Part shown: positions 41,884 through 54,019 of the stretch, one piece after another
How the letters are laid out: each line of letters starts with the position of its first letter
Position numbering within the stretch: the stretch's first letter is position 1
Origin: Nansenia antarctica
Taxonomy: Eukaryota > Chordata > Actinopteri > Argentiniformes > Microstomatidae
Direction of reading: 5' to 3'
NCBI GenBank assembly: GCA_963989245.1
Contig: OZ022345.1
Span: 43,255,959-43,319,958, forward strand
DNA: 64,000 nt
Notes under the pieces: model-generated
What the model was told of the DNA's origin: nothing
Seen by the model: only the letters and a program-made list of their open reading frames with translations
The model's database searches: none
Position numbers and translations under genes: made by a program

Positions 41884-43499
41884 CTTTCCCCTGGGAACAA
41901 ATGGGTAGAACACTTATGGAGTTAGTTGACCACACGAATACGTCCTAACTTTCGGATGCACACAGGTATCAGATAGACAGCAGTCCATCACTGGCTTGGC
42001 TACTCCTCCTAGTCCTCCAGATGTTGACATCTGCAATGATTGATCTCCAGAGCTGTTGCACATCTGTGTGGGCTGGATCCTCAACTTTCAATGGAAGTAG
42101 GCTATAGTTAATGACCCTTTGTAAAGGGGTTTGGTCTGTGGTTTGTACTGTGTGGACCCCTCATTTCTATGAATCGGTGTCATGCAAGCCTATCTATTCA
42201 ATGTCTGGATGCGAACACCGATATTCATTGTTAAACGCGAGATAACGGTTGAAACTAACGATCCTATTTTAAACCATTTTGAAGGGCAAACGATGTTCAC
42301 ATCTCCGAATACTGATGATGACACGCAAATATCAGGCTAGATGGTGAGATAAGGGCACCAAATCATTCCATTAGGGTCGACTCAAATGGGCTTAGAAATA
42401 ATCCCTTCATTTAAACATAACAGGCGTGCAAATGTTGTCACATTGTCGCAGTTTCATGTGTATCCTTGTCAGTAATGAAGTACTGTACGGGGGTACAGTG
42501 GCACAGCAAAGCACTCACACACAACCTTGTGCCTTAAATACCTACATTTAGGTGACTTTTCCGAAGGCTGTGTTAGATGTTAGATGTCAAAAGCCACAGC
42601 TATAATAGTGAGAAAATAACACAGTAACACACGGCTATGGGGGGCATCAGATGCACAACACTGGGCTGGGAGAATGAATTAAAGGGGCTGCAAGCAAGGA
42701 AAGCAGAATTGCACCTATCTATTCGCAGCGAGAGGGGGGTTCGCAATCGCAAGCGAGCGTAATAAAAAAACATTTCATGTTTCCCCTCTCACTTTGGAAG
42801 ACAAGAGAATCCTTTTTTTTAAACCGACGAATTCAAAGAGCACAGTGCATAACATAAAGTCATACGTCGCATTTGAAGGCATTAGTGAACATAGAGTATA
42901 GCCCACCCCCGATCTTGAAATGAAACCCTTTGTAGAAGAAGCGAGGAGGTTTGTTATGGTAGATATCAGCATGGTGAACACACCAACTGATGCGTGAAGT
43001 CAGCTTTTCACTGAGCCCCCCAGCCCCCCGCCCCCCACCCCCCCCTTGACGAACACAGCTCTGAAAAACACCAAGAAAGGACGACATTTACCCCCCTGGC
43101 CTGGACTCGATCTATCCCTCAAAGCTTCTTCGTTACCTTAAGCGTGGTCTGGTCCTGATTCGGGGTGGTTAGTAGTGTGTAGTGTGGAAAGATCCAGTGG
43201 AAACGGGGGCCGGGGATTGAGACGACGGTCTCCGGGTCCAGGGCTGTGAACATTGGAGGATCGGAAGGAGAGAGAGAGGAGGCAGGGTGCAGTGGCGGGC
43301 TGGGGGTCGACAGGGGGCGCTGGGGGGCGGATGGAGAGACTTCAGGGGTCTTTGAGTTCCAGGGGGACTCATATCACTTTCAAAACGATGATCATGAAGC
43401 ACGATTATCCACCAGGAGCTGGCTGTCACTACAGAGTGATCTTTATCTTTCATTGTGATGTTTTTTGGCTGTATTTTTTAAGAGACTGGTTGTCACCTG
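41884..43499. other. Upstream region of ube2e3; first exon not resolved
   Basis: The transcript's 5' non-coding exon and promoter should lie here or further right, because an acceptor is present at 41891-41893. Possible minus-strand donors are at 43135 (AAG|GTAACG) and 43090 (GGG|GTAAAT). Neither can be chosen from sequence alone. No CpG island is obvious. Confidence 0.35.
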
Positions 43500-43566
43500 A
43501 GGTTCCACCGAGATTTGAACTCGGATATGATAGTCCTTAAAAGTGAAGGACCGCGTGTGGAATTAT
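43500..43566 (-). pseudogene. tRNA-like 3' portion (pseudogene)
   Basis: The minus strand contains ccgagttcaaatctcggtgg aacct, which is a perfect T arm plus acceptor 3' strand, identical in form to that of tRNA-Gln. Upstream, gtcctt...aaggac forms an anticodon-like stem, but the loop lacks the normal T33 and the 5' acceptor strand and D arm are missing or degraded. It is a tRNA relic or tRNA-derived repeat. Confidence 0.55.
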
Positions 43567-44365
43567 TATTGTTAATTAAGGAGAACTTGGGGTGTTGATT
43601 GGGGTTTCAATTCTGCGAGGGGGAATATACACAGGTTTGTTTGAACCCAGTTTTGTTGTTTGGTTGGCTTGTCTTGTCATGAGGAGGTTTGACATGATCA
43701 TTGCCTTGAACATTACATATTACATATACATTGGATAATACAGTTGCTCTGTGGGAGAAATGGATCATTGTTATTGTGTTGAGATACATTGTGCAAAAAG
43801 CCTCTCGCTCTATCTATGAGATGTAGCCCAACCTTTGTTTTTCGTTCATTTTTAAATGGAACACATTTATATAAACTTGTAGTATAGAAATGACATTGTA
43901 ATCTAACTAATCCATGTTCATTGTTGCTTTGTTGTTAGTTATGTTATTGTTAATTGTGTTTGTAGTAGGCTATTATAGGCGACATTTGAAATATATCAGC
44001 TACAACAACCACTTGAGAATGTCATATTGTTGATGACCCCCCAGGTTATACAATTTGGAAAAACTACTTGTTTACTCTCGTGTTTACTCTCATGTTTATA
44101 TTATAGCGGTTTCACATGCAAGGACTTTTTTTTTTTTGTACATGAATTCCGGAGGCGTAGCCTATTGAAAGGGATTACCGGTATGTTTCAAGTGACTGGT
44201 AGTGGATCAGGGATATTAGTTCAGCTGCAGCTCGTGTGGGGGGGTTTTCACCCCCATCTTACTTTATTTATGATTCCATTGACCTTAAGCTACGTTATAA
44301 TTGTACAGAATGAGCAATGGAGTGACTGAAATGCAACTATCCAGGCTTCGGGATGGCGGTAGGTA
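43567..44365. other. Non-coding DNA, nothing recognised
   Basis: AT-rich, without recognisable coding or repeat structure. Confidence 0.45.
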
Positions 44366-44502
44366 GTTTTGATTGATTGATTGAAAACTTTATTAGAAGA
44401 TTTGCAGAAGTAGGTACATGACAGTACATATTACATACAAGGTCAACTAACAGGATAAAAACCCAAGAAAGCCACTGGCTTATTTCAATTGGGGTCCTTG
44501 AT
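44366..44502 (-). mobile_element. Non-LTR retrotransposon 3' end with (CAAT)n tail, copy 2
   Basis: Reverse-complement partner of 658-797. On the minus strand it reads ggaccccaattgaaataagc and ends in the (caat)n tail at 44366-44384. The two copies are nearly identical by eye, suggesting a recently active family. Confidence 0.72.
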
Positions 44503-44529
44503 TTAGTTGATTAGTGATCCGTTCATGGG

Positions 44530-44832
44530 GAGTTGACTCACAGAAGGAGAACGTGAGCTTAGAATGATAAGGTTCTATCTCCGTTTAGGGTAGTTCAGAG
44601 ATATTGAGCGTCAAAGTTTTTACATTCCATTATGTTTTGTGAGATGGAACCTTTGTATTTTATGAATTACTAACTCAAAAATGTCAACATTTTAAAAAAA
44701 TAACACCACACAGGCATTAATAAACACCTAATGGATCAGATTATGTAAAAAAAAAACTCAATTTTGACCAAAAATGGAGATAGAACCTTATAAAATAATT
44801 CTAACGTCACGAGTTGACTCACAGAAGGAGAA
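44530..44832. mobile_element. Inverted-repeat element between 22-bp direct repeats
   Basis: Direct repeats gagttgactcacagaaggag aa lie at 44530-44551 and 44811-44832. Inside, 44561-44582 and 44776-44802 are inverted copies around aaggttctatctcc. The core is AT-rich and non-coding. The arrangement resembles a MITE, but a 22-bp flanking duplication is unusual, so the direct repeats may be part of the element. Confidence 0.55.
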
Positions 44833-45765
44833 AGCAGTCGCTCCGAAGCTGACCTTCGATATTTTAGATGAGTGCCAAATAATGCGCCCACGTGTTCTGT
44901 GTGACAGCAGATCATCGCTGGGTGCTGAATAGACTCCTGCTCAAAGGAGCAATTCAACAATAGCAGGAGATACCCGTTTCTTTGGTCGCATTGGCATGTG
45001 AATATCTCTGCACATTTCAGGAATGCCAATACAGTTTGAACTAAACAGGAGGTTATGGGTGTGAAGATGGAGATGAATAGGCCTACATTAATAAGAAATC
45101 AGTCATAGTGACAGGTAGGATTGTGCCACTCACTCACTCAAAAGAAAATATGTTTATTAGCAAACTGGTAAGATGCTGTGCAAATCATACACTGAACATT
45201 AGCTTTTGTTGAAAAGATTATAAATAGGAATTTAGCTTAATAACTGATGGTATAAAATCAATCATTGCACTTAGAAATGTGGCATTATGGTTCATAATTC
45301 AATGAATCGAATGCTCTGTTGTGTTCTGTCATTTTGAATTAGACCTGCGTGTGTCTATAGTAGCCCAAAAGTAAGTGAAAGTTCAAGACATCGTATATAC
45401 TAAATTCTCACTATGGGGGGTATATTAGAAAAAGTGCATTATATAGGCCTGTATTGTAGGCCTAATTACATTGTAAGTACTCAAACAAAGTAAGTAGCTC
45501 CATCTACTGTATCAGATAAATATGAACCAAATCTTATCTTCTTTCATAATTCTCCTCAGCCCATAACAACTTCCATTGACCACTCATGGATTTGTGTGGC
45601 TAACTCCTTTGGGACAACAACCAAGTACAGAACATGTTCTTTATGGTTTATATGATGATATTTCCCCCATTAAATATTCACCACAGCTCACATTCACTAA
45701 ATCTGAGATGGAGCGCATTTACCAGTAAATCGACGGCGTTATCTAGAATTCTGTCACTATGTTTC
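44833..45765. other. Non-coding DNA, nothing recognised
   Basis: No features recognised. Confidence 0.45.
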
Positions 45766-46586
45766 TACTGAGAGAGGAGAGCATCTATGGCTGTTCACTG
45801 AGACAGAGGAGAGGAGAGCATCTATGGCTGTTCACTGAGACAGGAGAGGAGAGGAGAGGAGAGCATCTATGGCTGATCACTGAGACAGAGGAGAGGAGAG
45901 CATCTATGGCTGATCACTGAGGGAGAGGAGAGGAGAGGAGAGCATCTATGGCTGATCACTGAGACAGGAGAGGAGAGGAGAGGAGAGCATCTATGGCTGT
46001 TCACTGAGACAGAGGAGAGGAGAGGAGAGCATCTATGGCTGTTCACTGAGACAGGAGAGGAGAGGAGAGCATCTATGGCTGATCACTGAGACAGAGGAGA
46101 GGCGAGGAGACTCAGGAGAGGAGAGCATCTATGGCTGTTCACTGAGACAGAGGAGAGGAGAGGAGAGGAGAGCATCTATGGCTGTTCACTGAGACAGAGG
46201 AGAGGAGAGGAGATGAGAGCATCTATGGCTGTTCACTGAGACAGAGGAGAGGAGAGGAGAGGAGAGCATCTATGGCTGTTCACTGAGACAGAGGAGAGGA
46301 GAGGAGAGCATCTATGGCTGTTCACTGAGACAGAGGAGAGGAGAGGAGAGCATCTATGGCTGTTCACTGAGACAGAGGAGAGGAGAGGAGAGCATCTATG
46401 GCTGTTCACTGAGACAGAGGAGAGGAGAGGAGAGCATCTATGGCTGTTCACTGAGACAGGAGAGGAGAGGAGAGGAGAGCATCTATGGCTGTTCACTGAG
46501 ACAGAGGAGAGGAGAGGAGAGGATCTATGGCTGTTCACTGAGACAGAGGAGAGGAGAGGAGAGGAGAGGAGAGGAGAGGAGAGACT
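45766..46586. repeat. Roughly 43-bp minisatellite
   Basis: About eighteen units of agcatctatggctgttcact gagacagaggagaggagagg, varying mainly in the number of agagg pentamers and in gctgttc/gctgatc. The minus-strand ORF of 101 codons over it is a translation of the repeat. Confidence 0.95.
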
Positions 46587-47379
46587 CAGGAATGTCTGTA
46601 ACGTCTGGGGCTTATCGTCTGTGACAGCACATTGACGGCAGGGGAAGGAAAGGAAAACCGAGGCGCGTGGGTTTGTGCTCTCCGATGGATGTCATAAAGT
46701 GTAATACTAAAGCTTCACTCAGCCGTTATATGAATCAAATGTAGGGAGGGAGCGATAGAGGAGGGAGAGATACCGAGGGCTTTGGCGGGCACATATCGAC
46801 AGAGAGATGGATATTGGCTCGAATTAGATTAGGATATCCCATTATTGTGTCCAATGTGAAAGCTCAAGTAAGCAGTGGGTGTCCAATAGCCTGTAGGCTT
46901 ATATGGGTGTTATGGTTCTCCCTATCCTCAGAGAAAGGAGTACAGTGTGCAGAATGACCTGCATGCTTACATGAAACAGTACCCCATCTGGTCAATATGA
47001 TGTCTATCCACACTTCCGTCATACAAATGTTTGCGTTTGTTAAGGAAAACTGTTAAGGATTCTATTGGAGCACTCTTTTAGGACAATGTTAAGACTCTTT
47101 CAGTGGTTCAGTGGGAAAATCAAGGGAATATCATAGGCAATAGCAAGGCACTATAACTAATAACCACTCCATTGGTTCTTCCTCAGAAAATATTTCAGAA
47201 AATGTTGTTGATAACAATCAGCCTATTGCGTATTTCAAAGCTTAAAACTGTGCCGAAGTGCTTTTGATGACACTCGACCAAAACCACTGAGAGGCTTTTC
47301 TAAAGACAATGGGTTTGCCAGAGAGTGCCCAGTTACCAAAACCAACACAAAAAAAATAAAAAGGTGTGCTGTTAAGGTT
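46587..47379. other. Non-coding DNA, nothing recognised
   Basis: No features recognised. Confidence 0.45.
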
Positions 47380-47520
47380 AAATGAGAGTACATTTTGGAA
47401 TTGCCTGGACCAGAAATGATTGCACAATTGAATATTAATGAGTTTCTAATTAGCCCGTCAGCACACAGTGGCAGAGATGGACATAAATATTTCATGACAC
47501 AGCTGGCTGCTGGCCGCTCA
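47380..47520. other. Candidate conserved non-coding element
   Basis: Complex AT-rich sequence with several homeodomain-like cores (aatattaatgag, tctaattag) and an E-box-like cagctg. It is free of repeats and coding signal. That is only suggestive of a regulatory element. Confidence 0.25.
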
Positions 47521-47715
47521 CCCCCGTCCTAGAGAGACAGAGTGCGGAGATTCACAACAGCCTGTCTCCAGTGCTGCCTTCCTCAGGAACATTGCTCTTT
47601 CAAAACCAAAGGCTTCCCCTCCTCCAGTGTGTGTGTTCTGAGTGGTGTACATTTGTCTGTGACGGTAGGGACCTGGTGTTGTTTGCTATTTATTCTGGAT
47701 AATTACAAGTATTTG

Positions 47716-48010
47716 CATATGTCAGAATCAGAATTGCTTTTATTACATCCAATGTACAGGTACACAAGAGTACATTTGTAGGTTTAGGTTCTTCAACATT
47801 GGCATTGCAGCAAGATACAAAACAACAATAACAGAATAAAGTAAAATAGGTAAAGTAAGTCATAATAAAGTAGAATAAGGTAATAAAGTGATGGTAGTCG
47901 TACTACAGTAGAAACAGTAGTGCAAAATGCTGTACAGGTTACAATGAAATGCAATATTGTACAATATGCAATAATACAGATATGATACAGTACAGGTAGT
48001 GGAAGGAGAG
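47716..48010 (-). mobile_element. LINE 3' end (gaatcagaatt-type)
   Basis: The plus strand starts tcagaatcagaattgctttt attacatccaatgtacaggt acacaagagta, the reverse of a common fish LINE 3' end. The remainder is rich in aataaagtaraataagg and cannot be placed in a family. Confidence 0.5.
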
Positions 48011-48671
48011 AGAGAGAGAGGCATGTCTATTTTGAAAGTTTGCCGATTGAGTCATTGCATCTTTATTTGTTGTTTGTACCTTGGACTCGGTTATGGAAAG
48101 GATGGTTGGACGCTAGATGACTAACCTTTCCCAAGACCGGAGGGCTTGCCTCAGCTCCCCTCCCCTACCTAGGCTTCTGCTCAGCTGGCACACAAGCTTC
48201 ACCTGCATTTTGTCTTGTGTCTTACAAATAAGATGAGTCAGTAAGGAGAGAGTGACCTTCTCTATTTCTTTGAAGGTGCCGCCCTGTAGTTGAGTGTGCT
48301 AATGTTAGCCCAATAGCTGACAGATTCATTTTGGATACACATTGAAACACAAAACGGTTTCATTGAGGGGACAGCTTCAGCCTGATAGTCAGGGAAGTGA
48401 ACTGAAGCACACGTCCACACTGACACCAGTTCTGCAGCTCGTCCTGGTATGCCAGAAGAAGATGGAGCAGCACCTTTAGACCACCAGTAGGACATCCAGA
48501 CAGACAGGACCCACTGCTGCTGTCGTTAACAATGAGTCACTCATACAACCTGTGCTACCAGAGGAAACACCCGGAGCTGAACAAACACATCTGACGTGTG
48601 CTCTCTCTCTCCACTGCCGTGTTAGATGATGTCATGTTTTCCCTCCCCTCAATATGTGCTGTTGATGACCC

Positions 48672-48675
<4 letters not shown>
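48011..48675. other. Non-coding DNA, nothing recognised
   Basis: No features recognised. Confidence 0.45.

Positions 48676-48735
<60 letters not shown>
48676..48735. repeat. (CT)n microsatellite
   Basis: About thirty CT units. Further CT-rich blocks lie at 48762-48778 and 48845-48878. The plus-strand ORF across them is not a gene. Confidence 0.93.
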
Positions 48736-48737
<2 letters not shown>

Positions 48738-48842
48738 TTAATATGTGCATTAGTGAGACTCTCTTTCTCTCTCTCTTTCAAACATGGAAGGCAGCCCTGT
48801 TGGAAGATTCACACGTCTCTTTTTCTCCCCCTTCTCCACCTT

Positions 48843-48877
<35 letters not shown>

Positions 48878-48879
48878 AC

Positions 48880-49690
48880 GTTAACGATTCCCACCCTGTG
48901 GTTTGATATCTCTGCACGACCAGAGGTGTTTGTTTTCATTCCTGCAGAGATGTCATCATATTCACTCTGTGGGAAAAATAACAGTTAGTGAATTGGAGAT
49001 GATTGGTATTGGTTTATGAGTATGGTTGAATATGGTCATTCATTCTGTGTTCTCCCCTATGCCTTGTTAGGTGTGTGCCATACAGGTTTAATTGAGTGCA
49101 GCGCAATGGAGACAACCTCTGCTGTTGCTTTGAAGCTTAGCATGTATCGCTATAAGGCATATCGCCATGCTTTGAGTTATTCTCCTCCAGCACCTGGAGC
49201 GGTGCACTGACATAACATGTTCTGCTTCCATCGAGCAATCTGACAACTGACCGGATGACTTTCATTCTTATCTTTGATCTTTATAATCATAAATGTCATA
49301 TGACATTTAAGAAATCCTACCTGTAGCTGAGTCTTGCAGAATTAAAATGAGGCTTCATATGATTTGCTGATCATAATATTTCGTATATATACCCATTATG
49401 CACTATTCAACGTTTTTCTTTTTTGCAAAAAAATAAATAATTAATAAACAGAGATGTTTACATTTTCTTTTTGTGTAATCCAATACCACAAAGGTAAAAC
49501 AACCCATAATAAGCTCTCAGTTGTATCATTTGTATGGGAGGTATTGTGCAAATAGCTCTTCCTGGGCATGTTTACTGATTACTTGTGTAGATTTTGCATA
49601 TGTGGCAACGTGCCAAAGCCCTAGCAGCTAGAATAAGCCCTCTGATTAGAATATTCTAGTGAAATAAGCCGTCTTTAATCAGACATCCTT
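48880..49690. other. Non-coding DNA, nothing recognised
   Basis: AT-rich with no coding or repeat structure recognised. Confidence 0.45.
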
Positions 49691-49693
49691 CTG

Positions 49694-50128
49694 TGTGTGT
49701 GTGTGTGTGTGTGTGCCTGCCTGCCTGCATGCCTTCCTGCCTTCCTGCCAGCCTTCCTGTCTGTCTGCCTGCCTTCCTGTCTGTCTGCCTGCCTTCCTGT
49801 CTGTCTGCCTGCCTTCCTGTCTGTCTGCCTGCCTGCCTTCCTGCCTTTCTGCCTGCCTGCCGGACTGTCTCTCTGCCTTCCTGCCTGCCTGCTTGTCTGC
49901 CTGCCTGTCTGACTGCCTGCCTGCCTTCCTGACTGCCTTCCTGCCTTCCTATCTGCCTGCCTGCCTGCCTGCCTTCCTGTCTGTCTGCTTTTCCTGCCTG
50001 CCTGCTTGCCTACTTGCCTGCCTGCCTGCCTTCCCGTCTGCCTGCCTGCCTGCCTGCCTTCCTGTCTGTCTGCTTGCCTGACTTCCTGTCTGTCTGTCTG
50101 CCTGCTTGCTTGCCTGCCTGCCCATCAT
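49694..50128. repeat. (TG)n followed by a CTGC/CTTC/CTGT tetranucleotide array
   Basis: More than 400 bp of tetranucleotides, with a higher-order period (gcctgccttcctgtctgtct) visible at 49757-49830. All three plus-strand frames stay open for long stretches because the period is not a multiple of three. These ORFs are not genes. Confidence 0.93.
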
Positions 50129-50231
50129 GGATCACATTGTCCATCATGGTCCCACCTGGCTTGTCAGACGAACCTAGAATAGAATAGTACCTTATTGGTC
50201 CACCTGTTGCAATGGAAATGTGCCCCCCCCT

Positions 50232-50285
<54 letters not shown>
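50232..50285. repeat. (CA)n microsatellite
   Basis: About twenty-five CA units next to a short poly(C). Confidence 0.93.
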
Positions 50286-50289
<4 letters not shown>

Positions 50290-50683
50290 GGTACATTTGA
50301 GAGGAGCACAGTGTCACTTGCATTGTTTTTGGGGTGCCTTGCTCAAGAGACCAACTGTGGGAAATACCTAGACTGTTGAATCAGCAGACTTCCAGTTTTT
50401 AGTTCCAATCTTCCAGTTGGTGTGAATTGAACCAGAAACCTTTTTGGCTACTGATTTGCCTCTGGAAACTAGATCCCTCTTCGATGTTGATACTGACACT
50501 GCTCATGATGCTCCACACCAATGTAATTAAATTGGCAGTGAAAAGAAGGTACTCTGTGGGTGAGAACCTGTTAACTGATACCATCTATGAATTAATGAAA
50601 TCTGTATATGTGCCACATCTCACAGGTAGGGAAGTATTATATAAAGAATTGTGTCAAAATGCTCTTGAGCGGATGAAAATGGA

Positions 50684-50801
50684 GACGGGGGTCTTAGATG
50701 AAACAGCCAGCCAGAGAGGTACACACTGTAGATGGGGGTCTTAGATGAAACAGCCAGCCAGAGAGGTACACACTGTAGATGGGGGTCTTGGAGAGGTTCA
50801 C
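50684..50801. repeat. 47-bp tandem duplication
   Basis: The unit gatgggggtcttagatgaaa cagccagccagagaggtaca cactgta occurs twice (50684-50730, 50731-50777), followed by a partial third copy. The two full copies differ at one base near the start. Confidence 0.9.
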
Positions 50802-50907
50802 AGTCTCTACCGGCTCTGTCTTGACCGCCGATGATTTATTGAACAGGATTTTGTTTTTGCTCCAGTCTGCTCTCTGCTGACCTAGATTAATATACAGCAA
50901 AGGGCCT

Positions 50908-51004
50908 TCCGTCCTCTCTCTCTCTCTCTCTGTCTCTCTCTTTCTCCCCTCCTTTCCGCTTCTCTGTCTTTCTCTGTCCCTTCTTCTCACCCTCCCCCAC
51001 CCCC

Positions 51005-51067
<63 letters not shown>

Positions 51068-51180
51068 TTTCTGTCCTTACAGGTCCTGGTCTTTCCTTCT
51101 CTCCTCTTCTCTTCACAACTGTCTTTCTGTCTTTCTCTGCCCCCCCCCCGCCTCTCTCTCTCTCCTTCCCTCCCTCCCTC
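50908..51180. repeat. Pyrimidine-rich tract with (CT)n core
   Basis: Nearly pure C/T on the plus strand, with a perfect CT array at about 51009-51062 and a poly(C) at 51141-51149. The minus-strand Arg/Glu-rich ORFs of 101 and 187 codons are translated repeat. Confidence 0.93.
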
Positions 51181-51185
51181 AATGC

Positions 51186-51360
51186 GCTCCATTGTCCTCT
51201 GCCAGTATGATTACCATGGTGCAGTTTGCATAGTGTTGAAATTGAAATGTGCTGCATTAATACTGCTCATTAATTATTGCTGCTGAAATGAGTGGGCTTC
51301 CAGGGCCCTGGAGAGATGCAATTTTTAACAATCATCGCTTATCTCAATGCAAATTCAGTA
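51186..51360. other. Candidate conserved non-coding element
   Basis: A repeat-free block dense in homeodomain-like cores (gcattaatactg, cattaattattg) and cattgt/acaatc motifs, ending in atgcaattttt and atgcaaattc. The texture resembles vertebrate enhancer elements. Conservation cannot be tested here. Confidence 0.25.
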
Positions 51361-51944
51361 TCTTCATCTTATACCATCCACTCAGGAACTGCTTCAACTA
51401 CTATCAAACAAATATGCGCTAACATCAACATGATTATAGTATGTGTATCAGAAGTGCTGAAAATGATTAGGGTGGCAACTTGACGTGTTAGCATTTAAAC
51501 ATTGAAGTGAATCATGTAGGCATCCTGACCCTTTTTTGAACCACTTCTGATACACATTCCACAGCACGTGACAGTCATACTACAATGTAGGTTTAAGTTA
51601 ACATCGGATGGTGTCGGATGTGATTCGCTGGTGCTCGAGCACAGAGATCAGTGAAATGTATTACTAATACAACAGCACTTCAGAATCATTTCTTGTCTGG
51701 AGCGGAGGTGTAAAGAAGTGAGTCAAGCACCACAGACACGGACACAGGCTGCTCCGGGAGGACCGGAACGGACACATTCCACATTCAGTTGGACTCGGTC
51801 CTGCTTTAGCGCTCCCTCAGAGAAGCGATACCCCTTTATATACAAACACCGCTGGTAGAATCCCAGGGTCAAACGACCCAGAGAGTGTCCCACATAGTTC
51901 CTCATGCGAGTAGTGAATCAAAGTGCCTCTTTTGGAAGTTGATG
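51361..51944. other. Non-coding DNA, nothing recognised
   Basis: No features recognised. Confidence 0.45.
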
Positions 51945-52090
51945 AATATTATTGCTACGCCTGTGTGGCCTATATGCCTTTTAGCAGACACTGTTTTTTT
52001 TTTTAATCCACGGTGCCCTTCCAGTACAGTGAGTCCAGCACAGTGACTATACAGTATATGGAGCAAGAAGGAATCCAACCCACAACCTTA
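51945..52090. mobile_element. SINE fragment (gcagacgc family)
   Basis: The stretches ccttttagcagacactgttt and ggaatccaacccacaacctt match the body and T-loop portions of the insert at 3766-4032 in the same orientation, with more divergence. Confidence 0.5.
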
Positions 52091-52407
52091 CAGGAGCGTA
52101 CAGGAGGACCACAGGCAGTGGTGTTTGGCGCTGCATGCTTTTGTCTCTGAATGACTTCCCAGTCGTCTTGGAACAAAAGACTCTGGAAGAGGGTGATTAT
52201 GACAGATTAGAGTCTGACTGGCTCTCGGCTGAAACAGAGACACCTTGATCAGAGATTTACACAGAAGTCTGTACCTGCAGGGATTGTTCCCTCCGCCCCA
52301 CATCTTAATGAGAAGACTGCTTGAGTCCATGATCATAGTGGTAAATCTTCATGTTTCTCTAATTTATGCCATAATGGTTTTGAGTATGAGAGAGAAAGGG
52401 AGAAAGA
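52091..52407. other. Non-coding DNA, nothing recognised
   Basis: No features recognised. Confidence 0.4.
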
Positions 52408-52545
52408 TTGTGTGTGTGTGTGTGTGTGTGTGCGTGTGTGCGCGCGTGTGAGTGTGAGTGCGCGCAAGTGCGAGTGTATGTGTGTGTGTGAAAGAGAGAG
52501 TGCGAGAGTGTGAAGAAAAGAGAGAGAGAACGAAAGAGAGAGGAC
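52408..52545. repeat. TG-rich and GA-rich low-complexity sequence
   Basis: (TG)n with TGCG variants at 52408-52492, passing into GA-rich sequence. Confidence 0.85.
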
Positions 52546-52786
52546 CGTCCGTGGCTGTAGAAGGAAGGGTGTTGTTTTGTCTTTGGGGTGTCTCGGGGTA
52601 TTACTTCCAGTTGGTTGTGCTGCAGCCTCGGGCGTTGAGAGGAGGGATTACAGAGCACACAAAGGCAGCTGATTTTAGGTTACGTTACTGCATCCGTTTT
52701 AGTTCTATTGTCCTTGTTTGAATCGAGGATGTATCTATGTATGCTCAATTAGTTTATGGTGCTGTATCTCTATTGATGTGATATAT

Positions 52787-52821
52787 GGGGAAGTGTGTCC
52801 AAACTTTTGACTGGTACTGTA
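52787..52821 (-). mobile_element. Isolated Tc1-type terminal repeat
   Basis: The plus strand reads gtgtgtccaaacttttgact ggtactgta, the inward-facing end of a well-known fish Tc1 terminus, ending in TA. No partner repeat or transposase is nearby. Confidence 0.6.
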
Positions 52822-54019
52822 GGTGATAGATCTGACAATGGAAGGAAGAGATGTAAGCCTACAGCGTAGTGGGCAGAGAACTGTACTTCTCTACTGTACT
52901 TCTCACCATTATCCATACCTTCTTATTTTGGCGGCTTCTCGAAATCCAAATCAACAATGGCAGAAGTGTGCCAAGTCTTACTTTGGCTGATCTTTTGGGT
53001 TGAATCCTGGAGTGGGAGATGTGTGGGGGTCGGTTAGAGTGCCAAAAATAGGGAGATAGACATCCAGAACAGGCAGAGATGAGGCAGGGTCTGCACAGGG
53101 CCTTGTTCAAACCGACCATCAAAGGCAGTGAGGCTGTCTCGGAGGGAACCAGGCCTCTGCACGGTCCAGGGCAGAAGCTCAAAGGGCAGTAGACTTCCTG
53201 CTGCATTTGTGTCGCATGCAGTTAATGGTCTGTAGACGGCGCGGTTCACTTGCCTTCATCTGTTTTTCTTTTCTCACCTTTTTAGATAGGCCAATAGTTC
53301 CTGTCATAGGCTGAAGAGATTTGACATTCAAGTGCCTATAGTACTGGAATTCAATCAGAAACATGACTTATTCTCAGCTGAGGAGATCCATGCATGCTAT
53401 ATACTGTGGTAAACCTACCTGGGTGGAGTTAGGTTGGCGATCGGGCTCCGCAATTAGGCTGATGACCTGCACCCGCACCCACTCACGGGCTCGGTCCAAG
53501 ACTGATAAATAGACAGAGCCGGGAGCTGAGCGGGTCTCGAGGGGAGTGGCTAAGCGATCTCCGAGGACACGAAACGTCCTGTGGAGTTTACGACACGGTG
53601 CAAAATGGGGAACTCAATATTATTACCATACAATCCCCATTGTAGAGTATATAGTACTGTAGCTTGTCATGTTGAATACCATGGATATAGTAATGTGATT
53701 TAACTCCACTTACAAAGGGACATAGACTATCACACCTGGCTGAATTGTTATTGGCTGAGAAGATAATAATACAACATCTGACGCTAATTATTTTGTGAAC
53801 ATCTTTAATTAGGTCTAAATGTGACCAAAATGGCGATTAATTATTTGTGATTAATCACAGCAAACCAACCTCGACTAATTATTTATCATTTGACATTAAT
53901 TATTTGATCATTTGAAAGCCCTAAATTAAAATTATTTCATTGCTCAAAAGTACCCCAAGTACATCAAAAATGTTTTGTAAATAAAGCATTAACATAAATA
54001 TTGGTTAGTTGCTAGTCAG
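52822..54019. other. Non-coding DNA, nothing assigned
   Basis: Two overlapping minus-strand ORFs at 52859-53249 show a few hydrophobic stretches but no recognised family. 53760-53960 is AT-rich with repeated attattt motifs. Confidence 0.35.

Noticed and set aside
42860..43540. Overlapping ORFs upstream of ube2e3, considered as its first exon or another gene
   Set aside because: Frames on both strands are G/C-run driven. No start context, domain or clear donor could be tied to the acceptor at 41891.
45766..46586. Minus-strand ORF of 101 codons with repeated SVNSHRCSPLLSS
   Set aside because: It is the 43-bp minisatellite read in one frame and has no flanking exon signals.
49693..50081. Plus-strand Cys/Leu/Pro-rich ORFs resembling a cysteine-rich protein
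   Set aside because: All three frames are open because the tetranucleotide array has no stops. This is low complexity only.
50427..50744. Plus-strand ORF of 105 codons
   Set aside because: It ends inside a 47-bp tandem duplication, lacks recognised motifs and has no exon-like boundaries.
50694..51257. Minus-strand Arg/Glu-rich ORF of 187 codons
   Set aside because: It runs through the pyrimidine tract and (CT)n. The RE-rich sequence is a repeat translation.
52859..53249. Minus-strand ORFs of 115 and 71 codons with hydrophobic stretches
   Set aside because: I considered a membrane-transporter exon, but no family motif could be confirmed, and neither a consistent frame nor flanking splice sites support it.
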